Shown one piece after another: positions 5,297 to 7,483 of a stretch of DNA of 7,483 nucleotides; the first letter of the stretch is position 1, and the number at the start of each line of letters is the position of its first letter. The DNA lies in assembly GCA_946538875.1 (NCBI GenBank), contig CAMNHD010000067.1:1-7483 (forward strand). Reading direction: 5' to 3'. The notes under the pieces are model-generated. The model saw only the letters and a list, made by a program, of their open reading frames with translations, had not been told where the DNA came from and made no database searches. Origin of the DNA: an uncultured Treponema sp. (GTDB lineage: Bacteria > Spirochaetota > Spirochaetia > Treponematales > Treponemataceae). The translations under genes were made by a program, and so were the position numbers.

Positions 5297-6302
5297 TTTT
5301 ATCTCCTCCTGCATAGATTTTTTTTATTACGTCTTCGGTGGAGATTTCCTGCAGCTGCATGTCCTTTATACTGTGTTTTTCCTGGACTGCTTCCAGTACC
5401 TTCATCACTTTTGTCTTTTCTTCGTTGACGAGGATTGAAATCCATGTGTCGTCGCTTGTGATTGTCGGTTCGAATGCCGAGAGTTCCCCGCTGAGTTTTT
5501 CGGTGCATTCCTTTACATCTTCCCTTGGACGGATCATGAGTGTGCGGTATGCCCCGAAGAAACGCTTGAGGTGCTGGATGTCATTGTCGTAAAGCATCCG
5601 GCCCTTGTCTATGATGACAATTCTGTGGCAGAGTGCGTCGACGTCGCCCATGTCGTGTGTGGTGAGTATTACGGTTGTGTTCTTGGTCTTGTTGAGCGTC
5701 AGTATCATTTCGCGGATGCGGCTCTTCATTGCAACGTCAAGGCCTATTGTGGGTTCGTCGAGGAATACTATCTTGGGGTTGTGGAGGAATGCGGCGAGAA
5801 TGTCGCTCAGTGTCCTCTGTCCGAGTGACATCTGCCGTACTGGTTTATGGAGAAGCTGTTCCATGTCAACCATGCTTGAGTACAGTTCCATCATTTCGTT
5901 GTACTGGCTGTCTTGAATCTGATAGATGTCCTTGAGCAGCTTGAATGATTCCACAAGTGGAAGTGCCCACCACAGCTGGGAGCGCTGCCCGAATACTACG
6001 CCGATTTCCTGGTTGTTCTTTGCCCTTTCCTTGTAGGGAATGCGTCCGTTTACTATGAGGTTTCCGCTTGTGGGTTCAAGCACTCCTGTCATCATTTTGA
6101 TTGTGGTGGTTTTTCCGGCTCCGTTTGGACCAAGGAATCCTACGATTTCTCCCTGTTCAACTTCCAGCGTGATGTTGTCTACTGCGCGGACTATCTTGTA
6201 ATCGCGTGAAAACAGGTCTTTGAGGCTTCCGGCAAAACCTTCGTGGCGGTTGAGCACTTTGAATTCTTTTGTAAGGTTTTTAAGCTGGATGATTTTTGAC
6301 AT
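5280..6302 (-). CDS. ABC exporter ATP-binding protein, COG4586 family
   Basis: A 340-residue cytoplasmic ATPase that should power the two adjacent permeases. Walker A is GPNGAGKT at 58-65, the Q-loop Gln is 106, the signature is SLGQR at 159-163 in place of LSGGQ, Walker B is IVFLDEP at 178-184, and the H-loop His is 216. SLGQR, the DEPTIGLDV extension and the extra C-terminal domain (about 250-335) are usual for COG4586 ATPases of two-permease exporters. The start at 6302 has GGAGG five bases upstream. The frame stays open for 100 more codons upstream, but that stretch is the 38-bp repeat array and looks non-coding. No binding-protein gene is present, as expected for an exporter. The substrate is unknown. 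Confidence 0.92.
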   Translation of the reverse strand: MSKIIQLKNLTKEFKVLNRHEGFAGSLKDLFSRDYKIVRAVDNITLEVEQGEIVGFLGPNGAGKTTTIKMMTGVLEPTSGNLIVNGRIPYKERAKNNQEIGVVFGQRSQLWWALPLVESFKLLKDIYQIQDSQYNEMMELYSSMVDMEQLLHKPVRQMSLGQRTLSDILAAFLHNPKIVFLDEPTIGLDVAMKSRIREMILTLNKTKNTTVILTTHDMGDVDALCHRIVIIDKGRMLYDNDIQHLKRFFGAYRTLMIRPREDVKECTEKLSGELSAFEPTITSDDTWISILVNEEKTKVMKVLEAVQEKHSIKDMQLQEISTEDVIKKIYAGGDKNELPA

Positions 6303-6342
6303 TGATTCCTCCATTTTTGTCCTACTATTCTGAAACTTTAAC

Positions 6343-6370
6343 ATTCTGATAGGGTTTTGTCTATTGTCAG
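6343..6370 (-). promoter_or_regulatory. Possible promoter of the ABC exporter operon
   Basis: On the minus strand, CTGACA (6370-6365) and CAGAAT (6348-6343) are 16 bp apart, with about 40 nt left before the ATG at 6302. The -35 box abuts the edge of the tandem repeat array, so proteins bound to the array could affect it. The -10 match is weak. Confidence 0.3.
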
Positions 6371-6372
6371 CA

Positions 6373-6675
6373 CAAGAGGCACTGCTCTGGTAACAGGGGG
6401 CTGGTTTGCGCAAGTGGCACTGCTCTGGTAACAGGGACTGGTTTGCGCAAGAAACACTGCTCCGGTAACAGGGGACTGGTTTGCGCAAGTGGCACTGCTC
6501 TGGTAACAGGGGGCCGGTTTGGGCAAGTGGCACTGCTCTGGTAACAGGGGGCAGGTTTGCACAAGAGGCACTGCTCTGGTAACAGGGCGCATCTCTGCGC
6601 AAGAAACACTGCTCCGGTAACAGGGCGCATCTCTGCGCAAGAAATACTGTTCTGGTAACACGCCGTCTGATGCCC
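6373..6675. repeat. Tandem array of eight 38-bp units
   Basis: Units begin with CAAG at 6373, 6411, 6448, 6486, 6524, 6562, 6600 and 6638, a period of 38 bp with a single 37-bp step. The best-conserved part is CACTGCTCTGGTAACAGGG. The unit junction in the left half is the palindrome TTGCGCAA (6406-6413, 6443-6450, 6481-6488), which decays to TTGGGCAA, TTGCACAA and CTGCGCAA further right. Units 3 and 7 share linked variants (GAAACACTGCTCC), and unit 8 is the most diverged. The array fills most of the region between the divergent ABC operon and sensor gene; 6676-6737 holds nothing I can identify. A 38-bp period is not a multiple of three and there are no spacers, so neither a repeat protein nor a CRISPR array fits. 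Confidence 0.93.
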
Positions 6676-6737
6676 GGATGTCCCGGAAAAAAACAGAAGC
6701 TTCCTTATAAAACTGCTTTTTTTTGTGTCTTCCACTA

Positions 6738-6766
6738 TTGAAATAAGAGCCTCTATAGGACATAAT
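6738..6766 (+). promoter_or_regulatory. Promoter giving a leaderless mRNA for the sensor-like gene
   Basis: TTGAAA at 6738-6743 and CATAAT at 6761-6766 are exactly 17 bp apart. The -10 ends six bases (TAAGGC) before the ATG at 6773, placing the expected transcription start at the start codon. A T-rich tract lies upstream at 6717-6724. There is no purine-rich Shine-Dalgarno site at a normal distance. Confidence 0.6.
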
Positions 6767-6772
6767 TAAGGC

Positions 6773-7483
6773 ATGTCAAACAACAGCGAAAAAAAAGTTC
6801 GTAAAATTAAGCGCGGTCATATCTGGGCAAGTGTTGTCCTGTTTGTAATAGTCTGCATAGCGATAAATCTTACCGGACAGTTCATGATGTATTTCATGGG
6901 CACATATCTTGTGCGTTCAAAGATGGCTTCGGAATATGAGTCCATCGAGGCAATGGCACGTGTTTACCAGAGTATTGGACGGAATGACGTTCAGCCGGCG
7001 GTCAGCGGTGAGGCTGCCCTTAGCGGTGCAGTGCCACTCAGCGGTGAGCCATCCACCGCAAAGTATTCCGCACTTGACGGAATTGGCCGTGCATACCTAA
7101 TCCGCAACAACAGCGGAGAGATACTCCACTCATCCGGGAGAATAAGCATAAGCGATGAAAGGCTTACGGCTCCCATCACCGCAGACTTTGACACCGTAGA
7201 ACTCTACAAGGACAAGGACAACAGCTTTAAGACAGACAAGCACAACGGCATTTCCATTCAGCTGAAGTCCATCATATATAAATTCGGCACTATCTTTCAC
7301 CAGTTTTCCTCAGACAACGAGGAGCTTGACCGAGAGCAGGATGAAGACAATCCCGTAAAAGATATGCGGACACTCAACCGCGCCTTTTACGAAACAATAA
7401 AATTCCCCATCTGGATGTCAGTCCCCGTGGATGAAGGAAACTGCAGCCTTGTCGCTCAGGCATACTTCAAGCTGAATGTGATG
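6773..7483 (+). CDS. Membrane-anchored sensor-like protein (3'-truncated by window edge)
   Basis: The first 237 residues of a protein that runs off the right edge. A basic N-terminus (KKVRKIKRG, residues 7-15) precedes one membrane helix at about 17-37, so the following region should be outside the inner membrane. Residues 105-125 (GRAYLIRNNSGEILHSSGRIS) look like a PAS- or Cache-type sensor strand pair, and 211-218 reads FPIWMSVP. This layout is common at the front of spirochaetal diguanylate cyclases, histidine kinases and similar signalling proteins, but no output domain is visible and I do not assign one. Residues 78-95 are three in-frame hexapeptide repeats. The start at 6773 fits the promoter directly before it. 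Codons after about residue 100 are much richer in C endings than those before. It is divergent from the ABC operon across the repeat array. Confidence 0.7.
   Translation, partial: MSNNSEKKVRKIKRGHIWASVVLFVIVCIAINLTGQFMMYFMGTYLVRSKMASEYESIEAMARVYQSIGRNDVQPAVSGEAALSGAVPLSGEPSTAKYSALDGIGRAYLIRNNSGEILHSSGRISISDERLTAPITADFDTVELYKDKDNSFKTDKHNGISIQLKSIIYKFGTIFHQFSSDNEELDREQDEDNPVKDMRTLNRAFYETIKFPIWMSVPVDEGNCSLVAQAYFKLNVM
7004..7057 (+). repeat. Three in-frame 18-bp repeats inside the sensor-like gene
   Basis: Three 18-bp units each start with AGCGGTG and encode SGEAAL, SGAVPL and SGEPST (residues 78-95). The repeat lies between the membrane helix and the presumed sensor fold and looks like a flexible insertion. 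The middle unit contains GCAGTGCCACT, which is also present on the minus strand of several units of the 38-bp array. Confidence 0.75.

Larger units (their letters stand above)
6300..7100. other. Strand-composition switch zone
   Basis: Hand counts on the plus strand give G103 C79 A70 T108 for 1201-1560 (plus-strand gene) and G107 C72 A89 T92 for 4501-4860 (minus-strand gene), but G74 C95 A120 T71 for 7081-7440 (plus-strand gene). The G-over-C excess is thus independent of gene direction to the left and reversed to the right. The change falls between the repeat array and about 7080. It matches converging replication forks or an inversion boundary. Confidence 0.5.

Noticed and set aside
6373..6675. 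CRISPR array
   Set aside because: Units follow each other with no unique spacers of 25-40 bp, the variable part is only about a dozen bases and itself repeats, and no cas gene is present.
6688..6724. Terminator-like AAAAAAACAG ... CTGCTTTTTTTT structure before the sensor-like gene
   Set aside because: The stem would be nearly all A-T with a bulge and a 16-nt loop, too weak to call. The T tract is better explained as upstream promoter sequence.
6303..6763. Long open minus-strand frames over the repeat array, one fused in frame to the ABC ATPase
   Set aside because: The 38-bp unit simply lacks stop trinucleotides on that strand, so all three frames stay open and encode the same rotating peptide. 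The ATPase has a strong ribosome site at its own start at 6302.
6909..7194. Small frames on both strands inside the sensor-like gene
   Set aside because: They overlap the continuous 237-codon frame, have no ribosome site and show no family signal.

Overview
The window looks like a chromosomal segment of a spirochaete, most likely a host-associated Treponema. This is an inference. It rests on the strong strand composition bias, the gene families present (a PurO-type IMP cyclohydrolase, a stand-alone TrpR, a DUF2974 hydrolase and a COG4586-type ABC exporter) and tRNA genes without an encoded CCA. No marker gene fixes the genus.

Layout from left to right. Positions 476-1 (minus) hold a 3'-truncated IMP cyclohydrolase. 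A short divergent intergenic region with a good promoter leads to a plus-strand DUF2974 alpha/beta-hydrolase (576-1709). That gene ends 3 bp from the end of a convergent trpR (2024-1713, minus). Three minus-strand tRNA genes follow: Asp(GTC), Pro(CGG) and a second, identical Asp(GTC). Each has its own intrinsic terminator, and both Asp copies have near-consensus sigma70-type promoters. Next comes a plus-strand six-helix membrane protein of the Pr6Pr type (2812-3471), then a GC-rich multi-hairpin REP-like element (3486-3590). A three-gene minus-strand operon (6302-3605) encodes a complete ABC-2 exporter: one ATPase and two different permeases. A 470-bp divergent intergenic region holds eight copies of a 38-bp tandem repeat. 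The window ends inside a plus-strand membrane-anchored sensor-like protein (6773 onward).

The genes do not form one pathway. The IMP cyclohydrolase belongs to de novo purine synthesis, TrpR to tryptophan regulation and the tRNAs to translation. The only clear functional unit is the ABC exporter, whose three genes overlap or nearly touch and are probably translationally coupled. The divergent sensor-like gene shares its control region, but a functional link is only a guess.

Two large-scale signals stand out. First, the plus strand is G- and T-rich through 6300 whatever the gene direction, but becomes C- and A-rich after about 7000. Reading left to right, this is the polarity expected at a replication terminus or at an inversion boundary. 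Second, the 38-bp array lies just before that switch. On a smaller scale, two plus-strand genes (2812 and 6773) have a -10 box ending exactly six bases before the ATG, which predicts leaderless mRNAs.
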